Assembly: GCF_000420625.1 (NCBI RefSeq)
Contig: NZ_ATVH01000016.1
Location: 124,001 to 188,000 of the forward strand
Direction of reading: 5' to 3'
From: Fodinicurvata sediminis DSM 21159
Lineage (GTDB): Bacteria; Pseudomonadota; Alphaproteobacteria; Kiloniellales; DSM-21159
DNA length: 64,000 nt
Numbering within the stretch: the stretch's first letter is position 1; each line of letters begins with the position of its first letter. Of the stretch, positions 37,481 through 48,000 are shown in pieces. The notes under the pieces were generated by a model that was not told the DNA's origin, did no database searches, and saw nothing but the letters and a program-made list of their open reading frames with translations. The position numbers and the translations under genes were made by a program.

Positions 37481-37795
37481 GTGGCAAATCAAAGCGTGGA
37501 CAAGGAAACCGAGAACCTGAAATCGGAATTGGACAATCTTCGCAAGGACCTCGGGAAGTTGAGTGAACAGGTCAGCAAGACGGCTGGCGCTGGGGCCCGC
37601 GCTGCTTCGGATGAAACGCGCGCGGAGATCAACCGCCTGCGCGGTGAGTTGAATCGCCTGGCCGGTTACGCATCCGACCACGGCAAGGCCGGCGTTGACA
37701 CGGTTCACCAGCAGGTGGAGCGCCATCCCTTGGCAAGCCTCGCGACGGCCTTTGGCGTCGGTTTCGTGCTTGGCAAGCTCCTGGATCGTCGCTGA
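37481..37795 (+). CDS. DUF883 (YqjD/ElaB-like) protein
   Basis: A 104-residue protein with a long charged helix and heptad-like coiled coil (residues 5-75), followed by one C-terminal hydrophobic helix (PLASLATAFGVGFVLGKLL), the ElaB/YqjD layout. Homologues anchor ribosomes at the inner membrane in stationary phase. The start is a GTG at 37481. It is followed by a YqjE-like gene, as in the E. coli yqjD-yqjE order. Confidence 0.88.
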   Translation: MANQSVDKETENLKSELDNLRKDLGKLSEQVSKTAGAGARAASDETRAEINRLRGELNRLAGYASDHGKAGVDTVHQQVERHPLASLATAFGVGFVLGKLLDRR

Positions 37796-37848
37796 GCGCT
37801 TTTTCCGAGTTCGGCCATCCAAGGCCATGTAAGGCAGGGGGTGCTCAA

Positions 37849-38289
37849 TTGATCGAAGAGCTACGCAGTCTAGCGGCGCGTTTCGCGGCCGCACTCTTCC
37901 TGATGAGTCTTGCGGTCCTGGCCTTGCTGGGCGCCGCGATATGGGGGGCATTCGCCCTCTATCTCCGCTTGGAAGAGATCATGGATGCTGCGTCCGCGGC
38001 AGCTATCACGGGAGGCGTGGTGCTTCTCGTAGCAGCTGTCCTGGCGGGTATTGCCTGCCTTGTCCTGCGAAAATCCGGCTCGTCCGGCCCCAAGCAACCT
38101 GCCGTGGATCCGGCAAGTGGCCTTCCTCTTGGCAAGAACTCACCTCTGAAGGACCTCCCATTGCCAGGCCGACCCTGGGAAAGGGTCTATGCCGGTCTGA
38201 TTGCCGGTTTCTGTCTGGGCGCTTCGCCTGAATTGAGGCGCTCGCTCAGCAAGATCATAGAGGATTATACCCGGCCTCCCCCTTCCTGA
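37849..38289 (+). CDS. YqjE-like (phage-holin-superfamily) membrane protein
   Basis: A 146-residue protein with two strong hydrophobic helices near residues 10-40 and 50-75, then a polar tail with a Pro-rich end. Families of this shape are annotated phage holin superfamily 6 or YqjE. The start is a TTG at 37849, because an in-frame ATG is lacking and a GTG at 37841 runs into a stop. It ends just before the bidirectional terminator. Confidence 0.78.
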   Translation: MIEELRSLAARFAAALFLMSLAVLALLGAAIWGAFALYLRLEEIMDAASAAAITGGVVLLVAAVLAGIACLVLRKSGSSGPKQPAVDPASGLPLGKNSPLKDLPLPGRPWERVYAGLIAGFCLGASPELRRSLSKIIEDYTRPPPS

Positions 38290-38314
38290 AGTGGAGACTG
38301 GAAGATCAGAATTG

Positions 38315-38347
38315 AAAAACGGCGCGCCTTCCTGGCGCGCCGTTTTT
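38315..38347. terminator. Bidirectional terminator
   Basis: Perfect 14-bp stem (AAAAACGGCGCGCC with its complement) and a five-base loop, with A-run and T-run on the outer sides. It serves both the YqjE-like gene and the convergent chemoreceptor gene. Confidence 0.92.
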
Positions 38348-38382
38348 CGGGTCAGGCCTGACCGACCCAGCGGTTCCGCCGT

Positions 38383-39732
38383 TCAGGCGGCACGCATCTT
38401 GTCGAGAAAACTCTGAACTTCTTCTCTCAGCCTGTTCGTTTGTTCCGTCAGGCCTTCGGTCGACTGGAGAACATCGTTGCCCATTCGTCCTGTCTTGTCG
38501 GCGGCGTCCTGAACCTGCGCGATCACTGAATCCACCTGCTGGGTTCCGCTGGCCGCCTCGTTGACGCTGCGTGAGATCTCGCTTGTGGCCGCAGACTGTT
38601 CCTCAGCGGCCGAAGCGATCGAGGATATCATCTCGTCAATGCCGGTGATGCTTTCGCTGATCTTGCGGATGGCGTCGACGGCTTCCGTCGTGACACCCTG
38701 CATGTCCGAGATCTGCTGAGAAATCTCCTCGGTCGCCTTGGCGGTCTGGTTGGCCAGGTTCTTCACTTCACTTGCCACCACGGCAAAGCCCTTGCCGGCC
38801 TCGCCGGCCCGCGCCGCCTCGATGGTGGCGTTCAGCGCCAGCAGGTTCGTCTGCTCGGCAATGTCCTGGATCAGCTTCACAACGTCGCCGATCTTCTCGG
38901 CTGCTGCGGACAGACTGGTCACGGTCGAGTTGGTCTGTTCCGCTTCTGTTACCGCTTCGCGCGCCATGCGGTTGGAGGATTCCAACTGCTGATTGATTTC
39001 CTGGATTGAGCTTGAAAGCTCATCCGCTGCCGAGGCGACAGTCTGTACACTGGTGCTGGCCTGACGTGAGGCTGAGCTGACGGATAGAGCCTGACTGTTG
39101 GTGTCTTCGGCAATCTGTGAGAGTGTTTGTGCACTTTCGTGCATGCGTGACGCATCGGAGGCAATGGAACTGCCCAGTGTTCCAACACTGCCTTCCAAGC
39201 CTTGAGCGAGCTCTTCCAGAGTCTCCTGCTTTTCTTTCTTCAACACTTCTGAATAAACAGAAATGGCAAGGTCCATATCCAGCAGGGCCGCCTTGTTGAT
39301 GGCCTGCAGGGCGGCACTGCGCAGCGCGCTCATCTGTTTTGCCTGCCAGCGGCCGTTGTAGTGTTCGCTCAGCACCTCGAGGAAGCGGTTGGTGAGAAAG
39401 CTGTAGCCACCAATGTACAAGGAAGGCGTCAGGCCGATGCGAGCGTGGGCCGCGCCAATTCGGCGCGCGGATTCATAGTAATCCTGATTGAAATTGGCGG
39501 AGAGAATCTGGTGCCAGTGCTTGACCTGCAGCTCACGTGCACGTTTGCGCGCCTCATCTGAGGCAAACAGACGATTGGTTTCCTCGTAGTTTGCCAGATG
39601 GCCGTAAAAAGCTTCCATGATACGCGGCAACTCCGCCTCGATGACGGGCTTGATACGACGCAGAGATGATATGGCGTCCTGGTCGAGCTGGAAAAAGTCG
39701 AGGCGTCTTTCTAGGGACAAGTCGTCCGACAT
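38383..39732 (-). CDS. Globin-coupled methyl-accepting chemotaxis protein
   Basis: A 449-residue soluble chemoreceptor. Residues 10-165 form a protoglobin sensor with the proximal heme histidine at His96 ([11 protein letters not shown]) and the LYIGGYSFL helix. There is no transmembrane segment. Residues about 190-445 are the signalling coiled coil, whose hairpin tip is [19 protein letters not shown]. By analogy with HemAT it probably senses oxygen and signals through CheA/CheW. No che genes are nearby; it lies between stress genes and glmU. Confidence 0.92.
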   Translation of the reverse strand: MSDDLSLERRLDFFQLDQDAISSLRRIKPVIEAELPRIMEAFYGHLANYEETNRLFASDEARKRARELQVKHWHQILSANFNQDYYESARRIGAAHARIGLTPSLYIGGYSFLTNRFLEVLSEHYNGRWQAKQMSALRSAALQAINKAALLDMDLAISVYSEVLKKEKQETLEELAQGLEGSVGTLGSSIASDASRMHESAQTLSQIAEDTNSQALSVSSASRQASTSVQTVASAADELSSSIQEINQQLESSNRMAREAVTEAEQTNSTVTSLSAAAEKIGDVVKLIQDIAEQTNLLALNATIEAARAGEAGKGFAVVASEVKNLANQTAKATEEISQQISDMQGVTTEAVDAIRKISESITGIDEMISSIASAAEEQSAATSEISRSVNEAASGTQQVDSVIAQVQDAADKTGRMGNDVLQSTEGLTEQTNRLREEVQSFLDKMRAA

Positions 39733-39978
39733 GCAGCGAAGCTCCTGGATAAAGTTTTCTGATAGCCGTTAGTTGGCATGCACTTGCTGCCGGACAATAC
39801 GGGAAAGGTGTTAAGAGAGCCTTTATGGCTCAGGCATGATTCGGCCAGCTTAGCATCGCTCCTCCGCTGCACGCTCTGCTCACGGCATTGCCACAAAGAC
39901 TTGCGATTGTCTGCGGTCCGAGGACGCGGTAAGCCTGTGCTATCTGCGATACCGGAGTTGCACGACAGGAATGTGGAG

Positions 39979-41334
39979 ATGAGCGGGGGAGCTACCCTGA
40001 ATGTGGTGATACTGGCGGCCGGTCAGGGAACGCGCATGCGTTCTGCCAAGCCCAAGGTGCTGCACGAAGTTGCGGGCCTGGCGATGGTGCAGCATGTCCT
40101 GAACGCGGCCGAGGCACTTGAGCCCAGTCGCGTTGTGGTGGTGGTGGGCCCTGACATGCCGCAGCTTGCCGAGGCCGTTGCACCCTGGCCTGTCGCCGTG
40201 CAGCAGCAGCGCTTGGGCACCGCGGATGCCGTTCGCGCGGCGGCACCGCTTCTTGAGGGTGTGGACGAGACGGGGGACCTTCTGATTCTCTATGGGGACG
40301 GGCCCTTGATTACGGCCGAAACGCTTCGGGCGCTCCAGGAGCAGAAGAAGTCAAGCGGGGCCGATCTTGTCTGGCTGGGCTTCAAGCCTCCCGATCCGAC
40401 GGGCTATGGCCGCCTGTTGCTGGCTGAGGACGGGACGCTTGAAGGTATCGTCGAGGAAAAGGATGCCACGGCCGAACAGAAGCGCATCAGCTCGTGTTGG
40501 GCCGGATACCTGCTGGGCAATGCCCGGGTCATGCTCGATCTGCTCGAGGCGGTCGACAACGACAATGCCAAGAGGGAATACTATCTGACAGATCTCGTGC
40601 GGCTTGGGCGGGCGACAGGTAAGGTTTCCCGCATCAGTGAATGTGGGGTGGATGAGGTTACCGGCGTCAATTCCCGCAGCGAACTGGCCCAGGCCGAACG
40701 ACTGATGCAGGAGCGCCTGCGCCGCCGGGCTATGGAGCAGGGCGTGACCCTCATCGATCCGGATACGGTCTGGCTGTCGCATGATACCCAGCTTGCTGCC
40801 GATGTGGTTATCCATCCCAACGTCGTTTTCGGCCCTGGGGTCCGTGTGGCCGAGGGGGCCGAGATCCTGAGTTTCTCTCATCTGGAAGGCGCGAAAGTTG
40901 CCAAGGACGCGCGTATCGGCCCCTATGCGCGGTTGCGCCCCGGCAGTCACATCGGTGAAAAGGCGCGCGTGGGCAACTTCGTGGAGATCAAGGCCTCTCG
41001 GCTAGAGGCCGGGGCCAAGGCCAATCACCTGAGCTATATTGGTGATGCCACAGTCGGTGAAGGCGCGAACATCGGGGCCGGTACCATTACCTGCAACTAC
41101 GATGGCTATGGCAAGCATCACAGCGATATCGGGGCCGGTGCTTTCATCGGCTCGAACACGGCTCTGGTCGCGCCCGTGCGTATCGGGGCGAATGCAATCG
41201 TGGGCGCCGGCTCGACCATAACGAGGGATGTTCCCGATGACGCCCTTGGCCTTACACGTGCAGAACAGTCAGTGCGCCCCGATGCAGCCGCCCGCTTTCG
41301 GGCGCAGCGCAAGAAAAGCAAGGAGAAATCCTGA
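39979..41334 (+). CDS. glmU: Bifunctional GlmU, UDP-GlcNAc synthesis
   Basis: A 451-residue two-domain enzyme making UDP-N-acetylglucosamine for peptidoglycan and LPS. The uridyltransferase half starts VVILAAGQGTRMRSAKPKVL and has GYGRLLL. The acetyltransferase half is a left-handed beta helix with hexapeptide repeats, ending GANAIVGAGSTITRDVPDDAL. The start at 39979 (MSGGATLN) gives the standard N-terminus. It shares one base with the glmS start, so both are co-expressed. Confidence 0.96.
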   Translation: MSGGATLNVVILAAGQGTRMRSAKPKVLHEVAGLAMVQHVLNAAEALEPSRVVVVVGPDMPQLAEAVAPWPVAVQQQRLGTADAVRAAAPLLEGVDETGDLLILYGDGPLITAETLRALQEQKKSSGADLVWLGFKPPDPTGYGRLLLAEDGTLEGIVEEKDATAEQKRISSCWAGYLLGNARVMLDLLEAVDNDNAKREYYLTDLVRLGRATGKVSRISECGVDEVTGVNSRSELAQAERLMQERLRRRAMEQGVTLIDPDTVWLSHDTQLAADVVIHPNVVFGPGVRVAEGAEILSFSHLEGAKVAKDARIGPYARLRPGSHIGEKARVGNFVEIKASRLEAGAKANHLSYIGDATVGEGANIGAGTITCNYDGYGKHHSDIGAGAFIGSNTALVAPVRIGANAIVGAGSTITRDVPDDALGLTRAEQSVRPDAAARFRAQRKKSKEKS

Positions 41335-43157
41335 TGTGCGGTATTATTGGTATCCTGGGCCAGAAAGCGGTCACGCCTCTTCTTGTGGATGGCCTTAAGC
41401 GCTTGGAGTACCGCGGCTATGATTCGGCCGGCATCGCCACGCTGCGCAACGGCCAGATCGACCGCAGACGGGCCGAGGGGAAGATCGTCAACCTTGAAGC
41501 CGTGATCGAGAGAGAGCCGCTGGAGGGGACCGTGGGCATCGGGCATACTCGCTGGGCCACCCATGGACGTCCCACCGAGGTGAACGCCCACCCCCATGCC
41601 AACAGTGAAGTGGCCGTGGTACACAACGGCATCATCGAGAACTTCCGCGCGCTCAGGAAGGAATTGGAGGCGGCCGGCCACAGCTTCGAAACCGAAACCG
41701 ATACCGAAGTGATCGTCCATCTGATCACGGATTACCTGAGAAGCCAGAAAAGCCCCGAGGAAGCCGTGGCAGCAACCCTGAAACGGCTGCATGGCGCCTT
41801 CGCGGTGGCCATCGTCTTCGCGGGCCGGCACGACCTGATGATCGGGGCCCGGCGCGGCAGCCCCCTGGCGTTGGGCTATGGCAATGGCGAGCTCTACCTG
41901 GGCTCGGATTCCCTGGCGCTGGCGCCGCTGACGGACCAGATCTGCTTCCTGGAGGAAGGGGACTGGGTCGTCCTGAAAGGCGGGGAGGCCCGCATCTTCG
42001 ACCAGGACGATTCCCCGGTTGAGCGCCCTGTGACACGCACGGTCATGTCCGGCGCCATGATCGGTAAGGGCTCGTACCGGCACTTCATGCAGAAGGAAAT
42101 CTTCGAGCAGCCGGTTGTCATAGGGGACACGCTGCAAAGCTATGTGGATCCCTTGAGTCGCCGGGTCACCCTGCCGGAGTTGCCCTTTGACTTTGCCCGG
42201 ATTCCCCGCCTGACGGCCAGTGCCTGCGGAACCGCATTCTATGCGGGCATGGTCGGCAGGTACTGGTTCGAACAGGTCGCGCGCCTGCCCATGGATATCG
42301 ATATTGCAAGCGAGTTCCGTTATCGCGAGGCGCCGCTGCCCGAGAACGGCGCCGCACTTTTCATCTCCCAGTCAGGCGAGACCATCGATACCCTCTCGGC
42401 CCTGCGCTACACGCGCACCCAGAAGCAGCATATCCTGTCCATCGTCAATCAGCAGGAAAGTGCAATTGCACGGGAATCCGACGCGGTCATGAAGACCCTG
42501 GCCGGACCCGAGATCGGGGTGGCCTCGACCAAGGCCTTTACCACGCAGCTTGTGGTCCTGGCCTGCCTGGCCCTGGCCGCCGGGCGCGCGCGGGGCTGCC
42601 TGTCGGCCGAGGCGGAGGCCGAGTTGACCTCGGCGCTCATCGAGGTGCCGGCGCAGGCTTCCTATTTCCTGGAACGTGAAGCCCAGCTGATCGACATTGC
42701 GAACGAGATGGCCGAGGCCAGCGATATTCTCTATATGGGCCGCGGCAGCATGTATCCTCTGGCGCTCGAAGGAGCGCTGAAGTTCAAGGAGATCAGTTAC
42801 CTGCATGCCGAGGGCTATGCTGCCGGCGAATTGAAGCACGGGGCCATGGCGCTGATCGACGAGCATGTCCCCATCGTGGTCTGTGCGTCGAGCGGACCCC
42901 TGTTCGACAAAACGGCCGGCAACATCCAGGAGGTGATTGCCCGCGGCGGGCGCGTGGTTCTGATTTCTGACGAGCAGGGCATCGACGCCATCGGCGAAGG
43001 CGTGACCCATGCGGTTCAGGTGCCGGAGGTGTCGCCCTTCGTGGCCCCGATCCTCTATGCCCTGCCGCTGCAGCTGCTGGCCTATCACACGGCCGTCATC
43101 AAGGGCACGGACGTGGACCAGCCGCGTAACCTGGCCAAGAGTGTGACGGTGGAATGA
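41334..43157 (+). CDS. glmS: Glucosamine-6-phosphate synthase
   Basis: Makes glucosamine 6-phosphate from fructose 6-phosphate and glutamine; 607 residues. The N-terminal nucleophile begins directly at CGIIGI after the initiator Met, followed by the GATase motif HTRWATHG. Two SIS sugar-isomerase domains follow (SACGTAFYAG, SQSGETIDTL and GRGSMYPLALEGALKFKE), and the C-terminus is KSVTVE. No glmS ribozyme is present, as expected outside Gram-positives. Confidence 0.97.
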   Translation: MCGIIGILGQKAVTPLLVDGLKRLEYRGYDSAGIATLRNGQIDRRRAEGKIVNLEAVIEREPLEGTVGIGHTRWATHGRPTEVNAHPHANSEVAVVHNGIIENFRALRKELEAAGHSFETETDTEVIVHLITDYLRSQKSPEEAVAATLKRLHGAFAVAIVFAGRHDLMIGARRGSPLALGYGNGELYLGSDSLALAPLTDQICFLEEGDWVVLKGGEARIFDQDDSPVERPVTRTVMSGAMIGKGSYRHFMQKEIFEQPVVIGDTLQSYVDPLSRRVTLPELPFDFARIPRLTASACGTAFYAGMVGRYWFEQVARLPMDIDIASEFRYREAPLPENGAALFISQSGETIDTLSALRYTRTQKQHILSIVNQQESAIARESDAVMKTLAGPEIGVASTKAFTTQLVVLACLALAAGRARGCLSAEAEAELTSALIEVPAQASYFLEREAQLIDIANEMAEASDILYMGRGSMYPLALEGALKFKEISYLHAEGYAAGELKHGAMALIDEHVPIVVCASSGPLFDKTAGNIQEVIARGGRVVLISDEQGIDAIGEGVTHAVQVPEVSPFVAPILYALPLQLLAYHTAVIKGTDVDQPRNLAKSVTVE

Positions 43158-43179
43158 GGTCGGGTTACAGGTGTGGGCA

Positions 43180-43196
43180 TTGCTGCCTGGCAGCAA
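43180..43196. repeat. Perfect 17-bp palindrome between glmS and fumC
   Basis: TTGCTGCC-T-GGCAGCAA. It lies 22 bp after glmS and about 50 bp before fumC. There is no T-run, so it may be an operator or a weak 3' hairpin. Confidence 0.4.
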
Positions 43197-43247
43197 CGTG
43201 GTAAAACCACCTCCGAATATTGAGTGCCGACTATCCGGAGAATACAG

Positions 43248-44654
43248 ATGTCCGCTGGCGAAGAAACGCGTATCGAAACCGATTCCATGGGTGAGCTGGC
43301 CGTTCCGGCCGACCGCTACTGGGGAGCGCAGACGCAGCGTTCGCTCCAGAATTTCCGTATCGGAGGTGAGAGGATGCCCGAAGGTGTCGTGCGCGCCTTC
43401 GGAATCCAGAAGCTGGCCGCAGCCCGCACCAACATGAAGCTGGGGGTGATGGATGCTAAGATCGGCGAGGCGCTCTGCCAGGCGGCGGAGGAGGTTGCAG
43501 CCGGCAAGCTGATGGATCACTTCCCGCTGGTGGTCTGGCAGACCGGGTCGGGTACCCAGACCAACATGAACAGCAACGAGGTGATCGCAGGCCGCGCCAA
43601 CGAGATCCTGACCGGCAAGCGTGGCGGCAAGGAACCTGTGCATCCCAACGACCATGTGAACATGGGGCAGTCTTCCAACGACTCCTTCCCGACGGTCATG
43701 CACATTGCCGGCGTCATGGCGTTGGTCGACACGACCCTGCCCAAGCTGCGCCGCCTGCAGGAGGGCCTGGAAGCCAAGTCGAAGGCCTTTGATCAGGTTA
43801 TCAAGATCGGCCGTACGCACCTGATGGATGCAACACCGCTGACCCTGGGCCAGGAGTTTTCCGGCTATGCACAGCAGGTGAAGTACACCATCGCGCGTAT
43901 CGAGGGCACGCTGGATCGCTTACTGGAACTGGCGCAAGGCGGCACGGCCGTTGGCACCGGCCTGAACTCCATCGAAGGCTTTGCTGAATCATTCGCTTCA
44001 GAAGTGGCTTCGATCACGGGGCAGCCTTTCGTCACGGCGGCCAACAAGTTCGAGGCTCTGGCCGCTCATGACGCCGTGGTCGAGGCGTCCGGAGCGCTCA
44101 ACTCGGCAGCTGTCTCGCTGATGAAGATCGCCAACGACATTCGCATGCTGGGCTCGGGCCCACGCTGCGGGTTTGCCGAATTGCTGCTGCCGGCCAACGA
44201 GCCTGGCTCCTCCATTATGCCGGGCAAGGTCAACCCCACCCAGGCCGAGGCGCTCACCATGGTCTGTGCCCAGGTGATGGGCAACCACACCACGGCCAGC
44301 GTGGCGGGGTCGAACGGCCACTTCGAATTGAACGTCTTCAAGCCGGTCCTGATCTACAGCCTGCTTCAATCGGCACAGCTGATCGGAGACGGCGCCGAAT
44401 CCTTCCTGGACAACTGCATTGCCGGCATCGAGGCGGACGAAAAGCGCATCGAGGACCTGATGTACCAGTCCCTGATGCTGGTGACGGCCTTGAATCCGCA
44501 CATCGGTTACGACAATGCCGCCAAGGTGGCCAAGAAGGCCTATGCCGAGAACAAGACTCTAAAGGACGCCACTGTCGAACTGGACATGCTGACGGCCGAG
44601 CAGTTCGACGAATGGGTGCGACCCGAGAACATGATCGGCCCCCGCCAAGCCTGA
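43248..44654 (+). CDS. fumC: Fumarase, class II
   Basis: Oxygen-stable fumarase of the TCA cycle, interconverting fumarate and malate; 468 residues. The signature [16 protein letters not shown] is near residue 320, and [14 protein letters not shown] is the substrate region near residue 100. The start at 43248 ([10 protein letters not shown]) has GGAG upstream. The enzyme is the iron-free homotetrameric type. It is a single gene, ending just before the RHH protein. Confidence 0.97.
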   Translation: MSAGEETRIETDSMGELAVPADRYWGAQTQRSLQNFRIGGERMPEGVVRAFGIQKLAAARTNMKLGVMDAKIGEALCQAAEEVAAGKLMDHFPLVVWQTGSGTQTNMNSNEVIAGRANEILTGKRGGKEPVHPNDHVNMGQSSNDSFPTVMHIAGVMALVDTTLPKLRRLQEGLEAKSKAFDQVIKIGRTHLMDATPLTLGQEFSGYAQQVKYTIARIEGTLDRLLELAQGGTAVGTGLNSIEGFAESFASEVASITGQPFVTAANKFEALAAHDAVVEASGALNSAAVSLMKIANDIRMLGSGPRCGFAELLLPANEPGSSIMPGKVNPTQAEALTMVCAQVMGNHTTASVAGSNGHFELNVFKPVLIYSLLQSAQLIGDGAESFLDNCIAGIEADEKRIEDLMYQSLMLVTALNPHIGYDNAAKVAKKAYAENKTLKDATVELDMLTAEQFDEWVRPENMIGPRQA

Positions 44655-44714
44655 TCCGGACGTTCCCAGATCTGGCCAGACGCTCCATGAGGCGTACAGA
44701 TGTGAGACGCACGG

Positions 44715-45008
44715 ATGGATGAAGACGGTGGCATTCGGAAGCGTTCGGTGACCTTGGCGGGTCACCGGACCTCCATCTCGCTCGAGGAGATCTTCTGGCG
44801 TCAACTCAAACAGGCGGCGGAAGACGAGGGAGTTTCTCTGGCGGCATTGGTGGCGCGTATAGACCTGCAGCGCCTGGAGGGGGAACAAGCCGAGTCCAAT
44901 GCCGATGCATCACGCCGGCCGGCCGTTGGCCTGTCGTCTGCCCTGCGGGTTTACGTGGTCCAGCGGCTCTGCCGGCAAATGAGGGAGAGGACCGGCGAGG
45001 GGACGTGA
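44715..45008 (+). CDS. Ribbon-helix-helix domain protein (RHH_4)
   Basis: A 97-residue putative DNA-binding protein. Residues 8-50 form the ribbon and helices: KRSVTLAGHRTSISLEEIFW, then AAEDEGVSLAALVARID; the C-terminal LSSALRVYVVQRL completes the alphaproteobacterial RHH_4 family. It probably binds DNA as a dimer, with an unknown target. It follows fumC and converges on the AsmA gene. Confidence 0.85.
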   Translation: MDEDGGIRKRSVTLAGHRTSISLEEIFWRQLKQAAEDEGVSLAALVARIDLQRLEGEQAESNADASRRPAVGLSSALRVYVVQRLCRQMRERTGEGT

Positions 45009-45015
45009 AGGCGCA

Positions 45016-48000
45016 TCACTGCGTTGCGTTAGCAGCCTCGTTCTGAATCGTATTACCTCTGAGATTCTGCCCGAACCTCTCCCAACTGTGGTCAGGTGCA
45101 CCTAGCGGGCCGGTGATCTCCAGCTCTGAGGCGGGTGTATCCTCACCTTTCTCATAGAGTTGGGCCAGCGCCTGTATCCGGCGGCGTGGGAGGTCGGCCA
45201 GCAGGCCACTCAACGCAAGGCGTCGCCGTGGTCCCTGGAATTGTAGATTGTCACTGGTCAGGCGGCCTGATTCGATGCGGATCTGACCGTCCACTGAAGC
45301 CGGCAGTTCCACGAGACGGAACAGACGTTCCATCCCGCCTGCTTGCCCTTCAGGTTCGGGGTCCGTGCCATTATTTTGCGACTTATCCTGTGGCAGGCGA
45401 CCGGAGAGCTCCATTTCCCCCGAAAGGTTACGCACCATGCGAGAGATGGATTCCCCCTCCGTTGTCAGGGACAGGGGCAGGTCGAATGTGCCGTCGGCGG
45501 GAAAGCTGCCCAGCAGGGCCTTGGCGAAATACCCCATCGGCATATCCTTGAGCGCGCCATTCAAGCTGGCCTGATAGCTGCCGATGGCGTCGCCTATCAG
45601 GCTGCCATTTGCCGCGAAGGTTCCGCCCAGTACGCGGCCTCCCAGGGCCTCGACCTGCAGTTCGCTGTCCTCCAGAGCCATTGAAAGGGTCAGGTTTTCA
45701 AGAGACTCCCAAGCCGTGTCCAGGTGATCCAGGGACAGATCGAGGCGCCCTTGGAGTGCCCTCGTGAAAGTCAGGGGCAAGGGGCGCTCGTAGGTGTCAT
45801 TCCCGGAAGGCAGGAAGGCGCCCAGATCTCCCAGGGAAAGTCGTTGTCCCCGCACTTCGAGGTTCATCTCGGGGCGCCGGCGAGAGAAGATCCATTCGCC
45901 TGCCAGATCCAGCGGATCTCCAGCCAGGGAGAGTTGGCCTTCCGGTAGCTCGATGGCACGTGGCGAGGCCGTGGCCTGACCACTTGCCAGCAGTGACGGC
46001 AAGTTCTTGTCTGGCTGGCCCAGCAGTCCTGGCAGGACTGCTGACTCCTGTGGGTGCTGGAAGTCGAACCGAAACTCGGTTACCGGGTAGCCGATATCGA
46101 GATCCTCGGTCGTGCCTTCCAATTCCAGTTGCGCTCCGGCGCTTTCCAGTCGCGTGTCGTATGCCCAGGTCCCCTGGTTGAGAGAAAAGTCACTGGTGGC
46201 ATGCAGTTCAGGCAGGCGGCGCAGGACATCGTCCTCTGACAGGTCCAGCCAATCGCCAAGCTGTGGTCCCGAGAGCCCGTCCAGGTCCAGCTTGCCATTG
46301 GACAGCCCCATGCCGGTTTCGTCCTTAGTCACCAGTCCTGCCAGGAAAAGCGAGGCATTTGCCAGATCCATGTCGCTGTTGACGGAAAGGGAATTCAGTG
46401 GGCCGTCAAGTATCCCGCTGGCATGAACAGGCCCCAGCCTCTGGAAATAGGCTGTGAAGGGCAGGTCCATTCGGCCGGCAAAGCGTCCAGGGTTCTGCAA
46501 GGTCAGATCAAACTGCATGCCGATCAGCTGGGGCGTGGACTCCAGCCTGTCCATACGGCCCGACAAGCTGGCTTCCAGGCTGTTGAGGTTGCCAACCTCA
46601 AGTCTGTCGAGGGTCAACTCACCCCCTTGGAGGCGACCGCTGAGTTGCAGTCCGGATAGCCGTTGGCCCAAATAGGTCAGGCGCTGTGCCTTCAGATCAA
46701 GATTGGCGTCGAAGCGCGTGAGCATTTGTCCGAGCGAAGACAGCTCCTCCAGCGCGCCACGGTTTGTATCACCTTCGCGATCCGGAGACCCATTGCGGGA
46801 CAGGTAGCCATCAAGGTTCAGGCGGTCGACTTCCAGACCCAACCCCAGACCGAGGCGTTCCCGCAGGGCAATGGCAACACCACCCGTAAAACTGCTGACA
46901 TCCAGATCAAGTTCCAGATCGGTCAATTGAAGCAGATCATTGCTGTATTGGAAGCCAGAGTTCAGCTTGGCGTGGCGCAGGCGTTCCCCAGGCACGGAAT
47001 CGGTATCCAGTGACAGCCAGTTCAGGAACTGGCGCAGATTGCCGGTCTCCCCCTGGATGTTCCCATCAAATCCCACGCCCTGTTCGCCGGGGGCCAGCGT
47101 ACCGCTCAAGTGAAGGCGGGTGCCTCCCGGAGCCGAGGCCTGCAAGCGCTCGACCAGGGCGGAACCGGGGGCCAGCGTTGCGTCCAAACGCAGATCCTGG
47201 ACCAGATCATCCCTCATGCCGAGACTGTCCAGATTGATGCGAACCCGCCCGTCAATGTTCCGTTCCAGGAGTCCAGCCAGCAGTTCCCGCCCGCGCCCCT
47301 CAAGCCTTTCCTGCCAGGCCGGAAACTCTATGCGCCGGATGTCCAGCTGCAGGTCTACGGCAGGAATTGCTGAAAACCGGATCTGTGCCTGGCCCGTGGC
47401 ATCCACGCCTGCCAGGCGCAGGCGCCCGTCCGTCACCTCCATCTCGACGAAATCGCTTTCGATCCTGCTTTCCAGATTAAATGGTAAGTCGGCGCTGCTG
47501 TCCGGAGGCGCACTTCCAAGCAAGCCTTCCAGGCTGTTGCCCTGCAGGTTCAGTTGCGCGGACAGGCGTGTCTCGTTGTCGGCAAAGGTGGCATTGCCGC
47601 GAAGGCGTCCCTCGGATTCTCCAAGCCCGGCACTGGACCAGGACAGATCAAAGGCGCGTTGCTGTCCCGTGCTGGCTGCGCCGATTGCAAGAGATGCCTG
47701 GTGGCTGTGCTCTTGCCAGCGGCCTTCGCCCTCGAAGCGCAAAGGTGTGCCGCCTTCCGGAACGCGTGTCGTCATGTGGATTTGGTCGGCCAGTATGTAT
47801 GGTTCTTCCTCGGAACCCACCAGCAGGATTTCGCCTTGCGATATCTCGAGCTGGAGCGGAGCCAGGCTTTCAAGCTTGTTCAGCCAGGTTTCGGTGTTGG
47901 CCAGATCCTGCCCGACTTTACCGGTTTCGGGTGAGACCAGGATCAGGCGCGGCTGGCTGAGGGAGGCCCGTTCCAGACCGGATTCACCGGATATCAGGGC

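Noticed and set aside
42372-43820. 482-codon open frame on the minus strand
   Set aside because: Antisense to glmS and fumC, both unmistakable; composition is that of a shadow frame.
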